DNA of 64,000 nt from NCBI GenBank assembly GCA_002717385.1, contig PBDR01000002.1, forward strand, positions 52,061 through 116,060. The letters run 5' to 3'. The notes below the pieces were generated by a model that was given only the letters and a program-made list of their open reading frames with translations, was not told the DNA's origin and did not search any database. The translations under genes were made by a program, and so were the position numbers. The DNA is from Chloroflexota bacterium. Its GTDB lineage: Bacteria; Chloroflexota; Dehalococcoidia; Lucifugimonadales; Lucifugimonadaceae. This document shows positions 16,176-24,831 of this stretch, piece after piece. Position 1 is the stretch's first letter, and each line of letters opens with the position of its first letter.

Positions 16176-18302
16176 TTGGTAGATAAGTTGATATTAACCA
16201 AAAGTTTAAGATATAAACAAAATAAAATAAATAATATTTTATTTTGTTCTTTTTTAGTATTTACTTTTAGTGTGCTAGGTTATTTTTTAGGATTAAAATT
16301 TTTTATTACTGACAACCTAACGGAAGATAACAGAATCGCTATTCCTGTAAAAAAGGGTAACCTTGAAAAAAAGATTTCCGCATCAGGAATAGTTTCTTTC
16401 CCAGATTTTGAAATTTTACGTTATCCTGTTGCAGGTACTATAGGGTATATTTATTTTTCTGAAGAAGAATATGTTAGAGAAGGGGAGATTTTATCTCAGT
16501 TGGATGATTCCACCATAATTAATTTAAAATCTGAAATTACTAAACTTGAGAAAGAAGTTAATGACGCTAATCAAATCTTACAAAATTTAATTGATCCTCC
16601 CTCTAATCTTGATATAAAGAATGCAGAAAATGTTCTAAGTGAAGCAAAACTTTCTGAAAAAGAAGCCGAGGATAGGTTAAATGATTATTTAGATAGGCCA
16701 ACAGAATTAGAAATCAAATCAGCTGAAAATGATCTATCAAATTCTAAATCCAAACTTGAGGGAGCTTTTAGAGACCTAAATGACTCAAAGGATTTTATTA
16801 CAGGTGATAACTTATTAGAAATCAAGGCACTTGAAGATGTAAATAATGCAAAATCTGATTTAAATTTTGAAGAAAAAAACTTACAAATAATCATTGATGA
16901 ATACGAAGAAAAAGTTAAAAATGCAAGAGAGAATTATGAGAATTCTCTAGAGTTATATAAGGATTTATTACATGGGTTTTTTGGTCCGAATATTCCCGAA
17001 ATACAGGTTAAATTATCTCCGGATGATATAGAAAATGAATGGGGATTTAAATTTAGTACAATTTTTGAATCGGGTGGTTCAGTTAAGATTGATGGGATTG
17101 TATTAGAGGAAAATAAAACTCCATGGAACGAATCTGTTGTTTTTGCTTGGACAAATTTAAACCCCAATCCTATTTATACCAATTGTGACACTTCATCTTT
17201 AACTTCTAGATGCCCTGAGTCTGAAATAGATGATCAGTGGGATATAGTTAAATCTAATTTAGATTTATTAGATAGTACTAAAGAAAATCAAGAGAAGAGT
17301 ATAAAAGCTCAAGAAAATATAATTATTGTAAAACAGGAAACTTTGGATGATCTTAACGAGATTTTAGATCAAACCAAATCTGAAGTTCAGATCGATGAGA
17401 AAATTTCTAATTATGAATATTTGAAATTGCAAGTAAATGATTACGAAAAAAAATTATCTGAGTTGTTGAATTTACCAGATAATTATGTTCTTGAAAATTT
17501 AATTATTTCTTTTGAATTGGCAACTTCGAAAAAAAATGATGCTAAAGAAAAACTTCAAGATTTATACAAAAAAGATGAAAATGAAATTGCTGTTGCTCGT
17601 TCAGATATTGAAAAAGCCGAGTCAAAGTTAAATGATGCTAAAAAAGATTTTGATAGAGTAAGGATTTTCGCCCCTTTTTCTGGAGAAATAGAAGAAATAT
17701 TTATTGAAGTTGGAGATGACATACAAAAACAACATCCTAGCTTTAAATTAGTTAATAAAGAACGTGCCGTTGTTATTGCAAATGTTGATGAAATAGATAT
17801 TATGTCATTATCTGTGAATGATCAAGTTTCAATAACACTAGATGCATCATTAGATAAAAATATTAATGGAATAATAACTGATATAAGAAATGGAGAAACC
17901 AATCAAGGAATTACTAAGTTTCCTATAGAAGTAGAGATTAGTCAATCAAAAAGACTTAACTTAATAGAAGGATTGTCTGCTAGCATTTCTATACAAACTA
18001 TGATGATTAAAGATGTTATTATGATCCCTAATCAGGCTGTAAAAGGAAATTTTTCAAATCCTACGATTGATATTTTAATTGATGAAGAAAATCATAAATC
18101 TATTCCAATAGAATTAGGGGAATCAGACGAATTTTGGGTAGTAGTTAAATCTGGTCTAAATGTTGATGATAAAATTTTGATGACTGTGGTCACAGAAGAG
18201 GATCCATTCCAAGAGTTACTTAGGTTGAATACAGGTAGATTCAGATCCCCTTTAGGGTCTCGGCCAGGCCCTCCTTCAGGTAACATCACTCCTGGAAGGT
18301 AA
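16176..18302 (+). CDS. HlyD/MacA-family periplasmic adaptor, long coiled coil
   Basis: Adaptor of an ABC export system, 708 residues, nearly twice the usual MacA length. One N-terminal anchor (about 20-45); lipoyl-like half motif (LRYPVAGTIGYIYFSEEEYVREGEIL); a long Glu/Lys/Asn-rich helical hairpin (about 110-480) interrupted by a non-coiled insert (about 260-355, with Trp and a Cys pair); then the returning lipoyl half FAPFSGEIEEIFIEVGD, a beta-barrel and membrane-proximal domain; and a Gly/Pro/Arg tail. TTG start without clear Shine-Dalgarno. The insert may be a substrate or partner domain. It is followed after 3 bases by the ATPase gene. Confidence 0.85.
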   Translation: MVDKLILTKSLRYKQNKINNILFCSFLVFTFSVLGYFLGLKFFITDNLTEDNRIAIPVKKGNLEKKISASGIVSFPDFEILRYPVAGTIGYIYFSEEEYVREGEILSQLDDSTIINLKSEITKLEKEVNDANQILQNLIDPPSNLDIKNAENVLSEAKLSEKEAEDRLNDYLDRPTELEIKSAENDLSNSKSKLEGAFRDLNDSKDFITGDNLLEIKALEDVNNAKSDLNFEEKNLQIIIDEYEEKVKNARENYENSLELYKDLLHGFFGPNIPEIQVKLSPDDIENEWGFKFSTIFESGGSVKIDGIVLEENKTPWNESVVFAWTNLNPNPIYTNCDTSSLTSRCPESEIDDQWDIVKSNLDLLDSTKENQEKSIKAQENIIIVKQETLDDLNEILDQTKSEVQIDEKISNYEYLKLQVNDYEKKLSELLNLPDNYVLENLIISFELATSKKNDAKEKLQDLYKKDENEIAVARSDIEKAESKLNDAKKDFDRVRIFAPFSGEIEEIFIEVGDDIQKQHPSFKLVNKERAVVIANVDEIDIMSLSVNDQVSITLDASLDKNINGIITDIRNGETNQGITKFPIEVEISQSKRLNLIEGLSASISIQTMMIKDVIMIPNQAVKGNFSNPTIDILIDEENHKSIPIELGESDEFWVVVKSGLNVDDKILMTVVTEEDPFQELLRLNTGRFRSPLGSRPGPPSGNITPGR

Positions 18303-18305
18303 ATT

Positions 18306-18998
18306 ATGAAAACCAATGAATTAATTCGACTAATCGATATCAAGAGGACGTTCTACATGGGGCAAGAAGAAATTTTAGCATTGGCGGGCATAAATTTAAC
18401 AATAAACGATAATGATTTTATTGCTATTGTAGGGCCTTCTGGATCAGGGAAGTCAACAATGATGAATACATTAGGTTGTTTAGATTTACCGTCGTCTGGA
18501 ACATACTTGTTAAATGATATTAATATAGGTAATCTGTCGGATGATGAATTATCAAGTTTAAGAGTCGAACAAATTGGATTTGTTTTTCAAAATTACAATT
18601 TATTATCAAGGGAAACTGCTATAAATAACGTCTTGTTACCATTAAATTATTCTTCTAAATATACTAGATCTGAAAGGAAAACTTTATCTCTTCAAACTCT
18701 AGAAAAAGTAGGCCTTTCTCATAGAATTGATCATAAACCCTACGAATTATCTGGTGGTGAACAACAAAGGGTAGGTATTGCAAGAGCATTAGTGAATAAT
18801 CCTAAAATTTTATTAGCAGATGAACCTACTGGTAATTTAGATTCAAAAACTTCAATGGAGATAATTCATCTTTTAAACAATTTAAATCAAGATGGGATTA
18901 CTATAGTTTTAGTGACACATGATGAAGAAGTTGCAGATATGGCCAAGCGAGTTATAAGTTTCAGAGATGGAATTATAGAGAACGAACGTTTTAATTAA
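18306..18998 (+). CDS. ABC transporter ATP-binding protein, MacB/LolD type
   Basis: Nucleotide-binding subunit, 230 residues. Walker A GPSGSGKS, Q-loop FVFQNYNLL, signature LSGGEQQR, Walker B ILLADEPTGNLD, and switch His in VTHDEE. The MacB/LolD subfamily powers mechanotransmission rather than transmembrane transport. It lies between the adaptor and permease genes; 12 bases and an AAGGAG site separate it from the permease. Confidence 0.93.
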   Translation: MKTNELIRLIDIKRTFYMGQEEILALAGINLTINDNDFIAIVGPSGSGKSTMMNTLGCLDLPSSGTYLLNDINIGNLSDDELSSLRVEQIGFVFQNYNLLSRETAINNVLLPLNYSSKYTRSERKTLSLQTLEKVGLSHRIDHKPYELSGGEQQRVGIARALVNNPKILLADEPTGNLDSKTSMEIIHLLNNLNQDGITIVLVTHDEEVADMAKRVISFRDGIIENERFN

Positions 18999-19010
18999 GG
19001 AGAATTTAAT

Positions 19011-20267
19011 ATGGATCTAATTACACTTATTACAACTTCATTTAATTCTCTTATGGTTAATAAGTTAAGAGCAATTCTTACATTGTTAGGATTAATTATA
19101 GGTGTATCCTCAGTTATTACAATGATGGCAGTAGGAAGAGGAGCTCAAGTTGCAGTGACACAACAGATTCAAGGTTTAGGATCTAATTTTTTATCAATTA
19201 CTCCTAGTTTAGAACAATTAGGGAGAAGATTTTTTTTTAATGACAATAGTGAAAATCCATTAAATATGAGTGATTATTATCTTTTAGATGATCAGATTTT
19301 TGCTCCTAATATTGGTTTGGTGGCACCTGAGAATTCCTTTTCAGGTGCTGTTTTATCAACGTATTCAGGTGAGAACACATTTATAAATGGAATAGGTACC
19401 GTTTCTTCATATTTAACTGTAAGAAATTTAGAACTTTCTTTTGGGAGATTCATTTCACCATCTGACGTGATTAACATTTCAAATGTAGTTGTATTAGGGT
19501 CCGAAACTTCTAAAATATTATTTAATGAACGTAATCCTATCGATGCAGAAATAAAAATTCTTAATAGAAAATTTACTGTTATTGGAGTTTTGGAAAGTCA
19601 AGAGGGAACATTATTTAATCCTGATAATACTTTAATAGTACCTATTACTACTGCCCACTATAGACTTAATAGGGGATCTGGACTATCTAATTCAATACCA
19701 GTTAATGCGATACATTTTCTTGCTATCGATAAAGGGTCAGTTTCTGATGCAAAAGAACAAGCCAATATGGTTATGAGATTAAATCATAAACTTCAAGAAA
19801 ATGAAGAGAATGATTTTATGGTTAGTTCTCAACAAGATACAGTTGAAACTTTAGAAGGAACAGAATCTACCTTTTTAATATTACTTGGATCTATAGCTAG
19901 TATCTCTTTAATAGTTGGAGGAATAGGAGTAATGAATATAATGTTAGTTTCTGTAACAGAACGAACTAGAGAAATTGGTATCAGAAGAGCGGTTGGAGCT
20001 AGGCGTAAGGATATTTTATTACAATTTGTTACTGAAGCCGTTATTATGACATTTGGGGGAGGAATAATTGGGGTAGTTACTGGGTCTATAATTGCGATTT
20101 TAATTGATGGCACCATAATTTCGGGAGAAATAGTAAATACTATTTTAGAACCTTTTACCGGATTACTTGCATTAGGGGTATCAGTTTTAATTGGGATGTT
20201 TTTTGGTATATATCCAGCACTGAGGGCATCTACTCTAAGTCCGATAGAAGCTTTAAAATATGATTAG
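19011..20267 (+). CDS. MacB-like ABC transporter permease (FtsX domain)
   Basis: Membrane subunit, 418 residues: an N-terminal helix (LRAILTLLGLIIGVSSVI), a large extracytoplasmic MacB_PCD domain (about 45-285), then three helices of the FtsX domain, with the conserved TERTREIGIRRAVGARRKDI loop and the ending YPALRASTLSPIEALKYD. The ATP-binding domain is separate, unlike Proteobacterial MacB. Start ATG follows AAGGAGA. With no TolC-like gene, the complex probably exports peptides or lipids across a single membrane. Confidence 0.92.
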   Translation: MDLITLITTSFNSLMVNKLRAILTLLGLIIGVSSVITMMAVGRGAQVAVTQQIQGLGSNFLSITPSLEQLGRRFFFNDNSENPLNMSDYYLLDDQIFAPNIGLVAPENSFSGAVLSTYSGENTFINGIGTVSSYLTVRNLELSFGRFISPSDVINISNVVVLGSETSKILFNERNPIDAEIKILNRKFTVIGVLESQEGTLFNPDNTLIVPITTAHYRLNRGSGLSNSIPVNAIHFLAIDKGSVSDAKEQANMVMRLNHKLQENEENDFMVSSQQDTVETLEGTESTFLILLGSIASISLIVGGIGVMNIMLVSVTERTREIGIRRAVGARRKDILLQFVTEAVIMTFGGGIIGVVTGSIIAILIDGTIISGEIVNTILEPFTGLLALGVSVLIGMFFGIYPALRASTLSPIEALKYD

Positions 20268-20283
20268 ATTTCAGATGTAATTT

Positions 20284-20862
20284 ATGATGATACGTTTATT
20301 TTCTTTCAGTCTTTTTGGATTAGTCATTGGATTTTCAGTAGCTTATGCCCAAGTATTTTTTTTATCTGAAACAAAAGAAGAAATTAACATAATGGATACA
20401 GATTTTTTCTATTCAATTGATGGGAATATTCGATCTGAGGGAGAAATATTTTCAGATGATAAAGATATTTCAACCCAATCAGAGTCTACTAAAGGGGAGG
20501 TATTATTAAAAGAGGATGATGTTCCATTAGCAGAAGAAATGTCCGCTCGAGATCTAATAAATAGATTGTCACCATTATTTGAAGAAGGGAATAATGAAAT
20601 TCCTACTTTGGAAGAAATAAATAAAACTCTTAAAACGTTAGGAATAGAGATATCAGATGATATTTCTATTGAAGAAATTATTTCAGAATTTCAACCTGAG
20701 ATAAATAATTTTTTAGAAAACAGGGGACAAAATCCTACGGGTCCTAATATTCCCATAGAATCTTTGCGACAACGATTGCTACGATTTGGGATAGAAGTAC
20801 CAGAAAATGCTTCAAGAGAAGAATTAATGCGTATATTACGTGAAAATGCACCTGCGAGATAA
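20284..20862 (+). CDS. Small exported protein with duplicated helical motif
   Basis: A 192-residue protein I do not recognise. N-terminal signal helix (5-21, ending VAYAQ, a plausible signal-peptidase site), an acidic middle (30-90), then two copies of a 27-residue motif at 110-136 and 159-185. Both have the pattern L-x2-x-L-x2-(L/F)GIE(I/V)-x4-(I/A)S-x-EE(L/I), reminiscent of SAP-like helical hairpins. It follows the permease gene by 16 bases, so it is likely part of the exporter operon, as an accessory factor or cargo. No Shine-Dalgarno is clear. Confidence 0.7.
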   Translation: MMIRLFSFSLFGLVIGFSVAYAQVFFLSETKEEINIMDTDFFYSIDGNIRSEGEIFSDDKDISTQSESTKGEVLLKEDDVPLAEEMSARDLINRLSPLFEEGNNEIPTLEEINKTLKTLGIEISDDISIEEIISEFQPEINNFLENRGQNPTGPNIPIESLRQRLLRFGIEVPENASREELMRILRENAPAR

Positions 20863-20950
20863 ATTTTATTAATCAATAGAAAAATTTCAAACAATCTTTT
20901 AACAAACGACGAATATTATTTTTCTGCGACAGGAATATTTTGGAACTAAA

Positions 20951-20962
20951 GAACATATGTTC
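20951..20962 (+). promoter_or_regulatory. LexA operator (SOS box) with adjoining -10
   Basis: GAACATATGTTC is a perfect 12-base palindrome matching the Gram-positive LexA consensus GAAC-N4-GTTC. TATTAT (20963-20968) abuts it directly, as TATAAT does at recA and at 28.1 kb. A weak -35 (TTGGAA, 20940-20945) lies 17 bases before the -10. It drives the 68-residue gene starting at 21025, giving a leader of about 50 bases. Confidence 0.85.
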
Positions 20963-21024
20963 TATTATTTATTAAATATTAATCAATAATAAAAATAACA
21001 AACAAATTTTAGGAGAAAATCTCA

Positions 21025-21231
21025 ATGGAAAAAGAAATAAATGATGCATTTAGATCTCAAGCGACAAAAAGAACTAATGCTGTGATAGATAGGATAAGAA
21101 TTCTTACTCAATGTTCAAATAGAAATGCTTTTCAATTTAATAATGATGAAGTAGAAGAAATGTTTGATGCAATTGAAACTGAATTAAAAATAGCTAAGTC
21201 TCGTTTTACTTCACGGTTTTCTTTTAGTTAA
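21025..21231 (+). CDS. Small SOS-controlled protein of unknown function
   Basis: A 68-residue, highly charged, apparently helical protein with no signal peptide or membrane span. Features are an N-terminal basic stretch (SQATKRTNAVIDRIRIL), CSNRNAFQF in the middle, and an acidic helix (NDEVEEMFDAIETEL) before a basic end. I recall small bacterial proteins with a similar R-x-NAVL-x-RI-x-L, SNR, then EEDV-x-x-IF-x-AI pattern, none with known function as far as I know; that memory is unverified. A strong AGGAG site lies 9 bases upstream of ATG. A perfect LexA operator precedes it, so induction by DNA damage is expected. Confidence 0.8.
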   Translation: MEKEINDAFRSQATKRTNAVIDRIRILTQCSNRNAFQFNNDEVEEMFDAIETELKIAKSRFTSRFSFS

Positions 21232-21300
21232 ATATTTAAACAAATAATGTATTTAAATTGTTTTAGATGCTTTGAAGATAATTATTAAAGTAGAGATTAT

Positions 21301-22446
21301 ATTATTAATTCAAAAACAAAAGCAGATGTTCTGGTTATTGGACTAGGTGCACATGGTAGTTCAATAGTTTATAGCTTAGCTAAAAATGGAATCAGCGTCA
21401 TAGGATTTGACTCTTTTCATCCGCCTCACAGGATGGGTTCATCTCATGGTAAAGCTCGTGTGATAAGAAAATCTTATTCTGAGGGGATACATTTTGTGCC
21501 TATGTTAGAAAGATCGTATGAACTATTTTTCGATTTACAAGATTTGACAGGTTCAGAATTAATTAAAATTACTGGAGGGCTAACTGTTGCCAAAAAAGGT
21601 TCAGATGTATTAGATGGGATTAAGAATAGTGCTAAAACATATAATTGTGAAATAGAAATACTTTCACCTAGTGAAATGAAGTATAGATGGAAAATTTTTA
21701 ATCCAGATCAAGACATGGAAGGTGTTTTGGATTTAATGGGTGGAGCTTTATTTCCTGAAAGAATAATTAAGGCTAATTTAGATATTTCTAAAGATCATGG
21801 TGCTGATTTACGATTCAATACCAAAATTGTAAAATGGAGGTCCACCGGTAATGGAGTCAGTTTAGAAACAGAAAAAGGAGATATTATTTATGGAGATACG
21901 CTTATAATTTCTTCTGGGGCATGGTTATCAACTTTATTAGAAGATTTAAATTTACCTTTATTTGTTGAAAGACAAGTATTGTTTTGGTTTAATCCGATAA
22001 AGAATTCTAAAATATTTTTACCAGAAAATTCACCTAATCATTCTTGGGAATATGAAGATGGGAGAACAATATATGTACAACCAAATTTTGGTCAAGGAGT
22101 AAAAGCTGCAATTCATCATGATGGATACGAAGTTCATCCTGAAAAAATAAATAGGAATAGACTTAATGTAAATGAAGAAAAAAAATTAAGGTCAATCATG
22201 AATCCTTATATACCGGATCTGGATATTGATTCTATAGATCACGCTGTATGTATGTATACCAATACACCTGATCGTGAATTTATTATTGATTTTCATCCCA
22301 ATTATAAAAATGTATTAGTAATAAGTCCTTGTTCTGGTCATGGATTTAAATTTTCTCCAGTTATTGGAGAAATAGTTTTTAATCTAATAATTACCAATAA
22401 ATGTGAATTTAATTTAAATCCTTTTTCTATAGAGAGATTATTATAG
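21301..22446 (+). CDS. FAD-dependent amine oxidase, monomeric sarcosine oxidase-like
   Basis: Probably oxidises an N-methyl amino acid such as sarcosine or N-methyltryptophan, releasing formaldehyde and H2O2. The FAD loop DVLVIGLGAHGSS begins about 36 codons before the first ATG (21433), so translation must begin earlier. Reading back in frame there is only ATT (21301 or 21304) after the stop at 21286. The ATT at 21301 with TAGAG 5 bases upstream gives 381 residues, the normal length. HAVCMYTNTPD carries the Cys that binds flavin covalently in this family, and CSGHGFKFSPVIGE closes the FAD site. Either a rare ATT start or a lost start codon. Confidence 0.8.
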   Translation: MINSKTKADVLVIGLGAHGSSIVYSLAKNGISVIGFDSFHPPHRMGSSHGKARVIRKSYSEGIHFVPMLERSYELFFDLQDLTGSELIKITGGLTVAKKGSDVLDGIKNSAKTYNCEIEILSPSEMKYRWKIFNPDQDMEGVLDLMGGALFPERIIKANLDISKDHGADLRFNTKIVKWRSTGNGVSLETEKGDIIYGDTLIISSGAWLSTLLEDLNLPLFVERQVLFWFNPIKNSKIFLPENSPNHSWEYEDGRTIYVQPNFGQGVKAAIHHDGYEVHPEKINRNRLNVNEEKKLRSIMNPYIPDLDIDSIDHAVCMYTNTPDREFIIDFHPNYKNVLVISPCSGHGFKFSPVIGEIVFNLIITNKCEFNLNPFSIERLL

Positions 22447-22475
22447 AAGAAAAATTTATTTTTTTGGAGTAACTT

Positions 22476-23507
22476 ATGCGTATAGGAATTATTGGTGCAG
22501 GTGGAATAGGTGGAGTTATTGGAGGATTACTTTCATATAATGGGTATGATGTAACTTTGGTTGATCAATGGGAAGAACATGTTAAAGCAATAAAAAAAAA
22601 TGGTCTAATTGTTGAGACTCAAAATGGGTCATACACTACATATCCTAGAGCAATATCTATAAGTGAATTACAAGAGCAGAAAACTTTTTTTACTGTTTCA
22701 TTTATAGTTGTAAAAAGTTATGACACTGAATGGGCTACGTCATTAATGAAAAGTTATACAGACCCAGATTCAGGTTATTTTGTAGATTTTCAAAATGGGA
22801 TTAATGATGAAAAAATTGCTTCAATTGTAGGAAAAGAAAAATCAGTGGGTTCTATCATCACTATTGGAGCGGGATGTTATGAACCTGGGAAGGTTATTCG
22901 TACAGATAATTACCCTCTGGGATTTAAAGTGGGTGAACATGATGGGGCTATTTCGGAAAGACTCAAAGCTTTAAATAATATTTTATGTAGTGTAGCGGAT
23001 TCAGAGATCACAACTGATTTATGGGGAGAAAGATGGTCAAAACTGATGGTAAATTGTATGGCTAATGCATTGGCAGGATTAACAGGATATTCAACTTCCG
23101 AAGTTAGAACAATTCCTGAAGTAAGGCGAGTTGGGATTCAACTTGGAGCTGAAGTTGTTCGGGTTGCTTTAGCATTAGGATATAAATTACATTCTGTGGC
23201 AGGAGTTTCACCAGAACTTGTAATGGATGCTGCGAATGGTAAAAATATTGAAATAGTTGAAAATTCTTTACTTGAAGCTGCTCGTAAAGGAGGTCCAGGT
23301 GGAAGACCTTCTTTTGGGCAAGATGTTATAAAAAAACGTAGAACTGAGATCGAATTCTTAAATGGTTACGTTTCCGAAAAAGGGAAACAAATGAATATAC
23401 CAACTCCATTTAATGATGAAATAGTTAATATTGTTTTACGTCTAGGAATTGGATTTGATTCTGACCCTGCACATATTAAAAAACTAGTAGAAATGTTACC
23501 ATATTGA
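22476..23507 (+). CDS. Ketopantoate reductase-family (ApbA/PanE-like) dehydrogenase
   Basis: Two-domain NAD(P)-dependent reductase, 343 residues. N-terminal GIIGAGGIGGVIGG Rossmann loop, VKSYDT (the conserved Lys of PanE), QNGI (Asn of the active site), and a C-terminal helical domain with ERWSKLMVN (Lys) and GRPSFGQDV. True PanE makes pantoate, but this member is longer and sits among sugar/amine catabolism genes; many such paralogues have other 2-oxoacid substrates. GGAG precedes the ATG. It lies 29 bases downstream of the oxidase, so probably one operon. Confidence 0.83.
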   Translation: MRIGIIGAGGIGGVIGGLLSYNGYDVTLVDQWEEHVKAIKKNGLIVETQNGSYTTYPRAISISELQEQKTFFTVSFIVVKSYDTEWATSLMKSYTDPDSGYFVDFQNGINDEKIASIVGKEKSVGSIITIGAGCYEPGKVIRTDNYPLGFKVGEHDGAISERLKALNNILCSVADSEITTDLWGERWSKLMVNCMANALAGLTGYSTSEVRTIPEVRRVGIQLGAEVVRVALALGYKLHSVAGVSPELVMDAANGKNIEIVENSLLEAARKGGPGGRPSFGQDVIKKRRTEIEFLNGYVSEKGKQMNIPTPFNDEIVNIVLRLGIGFDSDPAHIKKLVEMLPY

Positions 23508-23550
23508 TCACTATTAAGAATAGTAATTAAACTTTTAAGGAGATTTTCAG

Positions 23551-24825
23551 TTGAGTTTTAGAATGGGATTAATTGGTTGTGGGGGTATGGGGAGAAGACA
23601 CATTTCAGGGTATCTGAAGTTAAGAATGCACTATAATGATGTTGAATTGATTTCTGTTTGTGATGTGCATAAAGATGTTGCAGATGCTGCAATTAAACCA
23701 ATTTATGAATCTGGTTTAAATAAACCCAAAATTTATAGCAATTATAGTGATTTAATTGCTTCAGATAATTTGGATGGTGTAGCAATTGTTACTAGTACTC
23801 CAATGCATCATAAAATTGCTATAGAAGCCATGAATAGTGGGTTGCATGTAATTACTGAAAAACCCATGGGTTTAACTATGAAAGCATGTAGGCTAATGGA
23901 AGAATCTGTAAAAAGTAATAATAAAATTTTGGCAGTTGCTGAAAATTATAGAAGAGATCCTATAAACAGATTATCTAAAGCAATTTTAGATGAAGGTATT
24001 TTAGGCGATCTTTATTTTACATTAGATATTGGCCTTGTTAGCAGTGCAAGCGCTGTTATGCATAGTACTGTTTGGAGGGCAAAAAAAAATCAGGCAGGAG
24101 GAGTAGTTTTAGATGCTGGAGTCCATAATGCTGATATGCTACTTTATCTTATGGGACCTGCGGAAACTGTTTATGCTGAAACGGGAGTTTTCGAGTCAAA
24201 AAGAAAATTACTTTCGATGAATGACGTAGCTCCTCGACTTGCTGGAATGTATGGACATCGACGTGAACCGGGCTTTGATATAGGTGATGAAGTAATACAA
24301 GATGCAGTTGATACAGGATTTGCGTTGATAAGATTTGAATCTGGTGCTATTGGACAGTTGGTGATTACAGATGTATCCCATGGACAAAATACTTCTATTT
24401 CGAATATTACTGGCAGTAATGGGACTTTATTTAGATCCCGGAGTAGATCGGGGGAACCGATCAAAATAGTTTTGAAAAATGGTGAAGAAATTTCAGGAGA
24501 TAAAATATTGGAATTAATTCCAGATTTTAGTTTAGATGAATTAACAATAAAATTATGGGATGGTTATAATCGTATTGGGAGTTATGATTTGGATTTTCTT
24601 GAAACAGATTCCCGCATACTTGCTTATGAATATTTGGATTGGATCAGAGCAATTGAAAAAGGCATTTATCCGGAAGTAGGAGTATTGGAAGGGAAAAATG
24701 CTCTTGGTTTGGCTTATTCGATAGTTGAATCCGGTATATCTAAAACAAAAGTGAAAATTTCAGATGTAATTTCTGGAAAAATTAATTCTTATCAAAAGGA
24801 TATCGATATTTCAGAAGGTATTTGA
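23551..24825 (+). CDS. Gfo/Idh/MocA-family oxidoreductase
   Basis: NAD(P)-dependent sugar or inositol dehydrogenase-like protein, 424 residues. Rossmann loop GLIGCGGMGRRH, VTSTPMHHKIAIEAM, the family EKPMG motif with the catalytic Lys, and GGVVLDAGVHNADML containing the His/Asp region. TTG start after a strong AAGGAG (8 bases). The C-terminal extension beyond residue 380 is variable. It ends 6 bases from the convergent aldo/keto reductase gene. Substrate cannot be told. Confidence 0.86.
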   Translation: MSFRMGLIGCGGMGRRHISGYLKLRMHYNDVELISVCDVHKDVADAAIKPIYESGLNKPKIYSNYSDLIASDNLDGVAIVTSTPMHHKIAIEAMNSGLHVITEKPMGLTMKACRLMEESVKSNNKILAVAENYRRDPINRLSKAILDEGILGDLYFTLDIGLVSSASAVMHSTVWRAKKNQAGGVVLDAGVHNADMLLYLMGPAETVYAETGVFESKRKLLSMNDVAPRLAGMYGHRREPGFDIGDEVIQDAVDTGFALIRFESGAIGQLVITDVSHGQNTSISNITGSNGTLFRSRSRSGEPIKIVLKNGEEISGDKILELIPDFSLDELTIKLWDGYNRIGSYDLDFLETDSRILAYEYLDWIRAIEKGIYPEVGVLEGKNALGLAYSIVESGISKTKVKISDVISGKINSYQKDIDISEGI

Positions 24826-24831
24826 TTTTTT

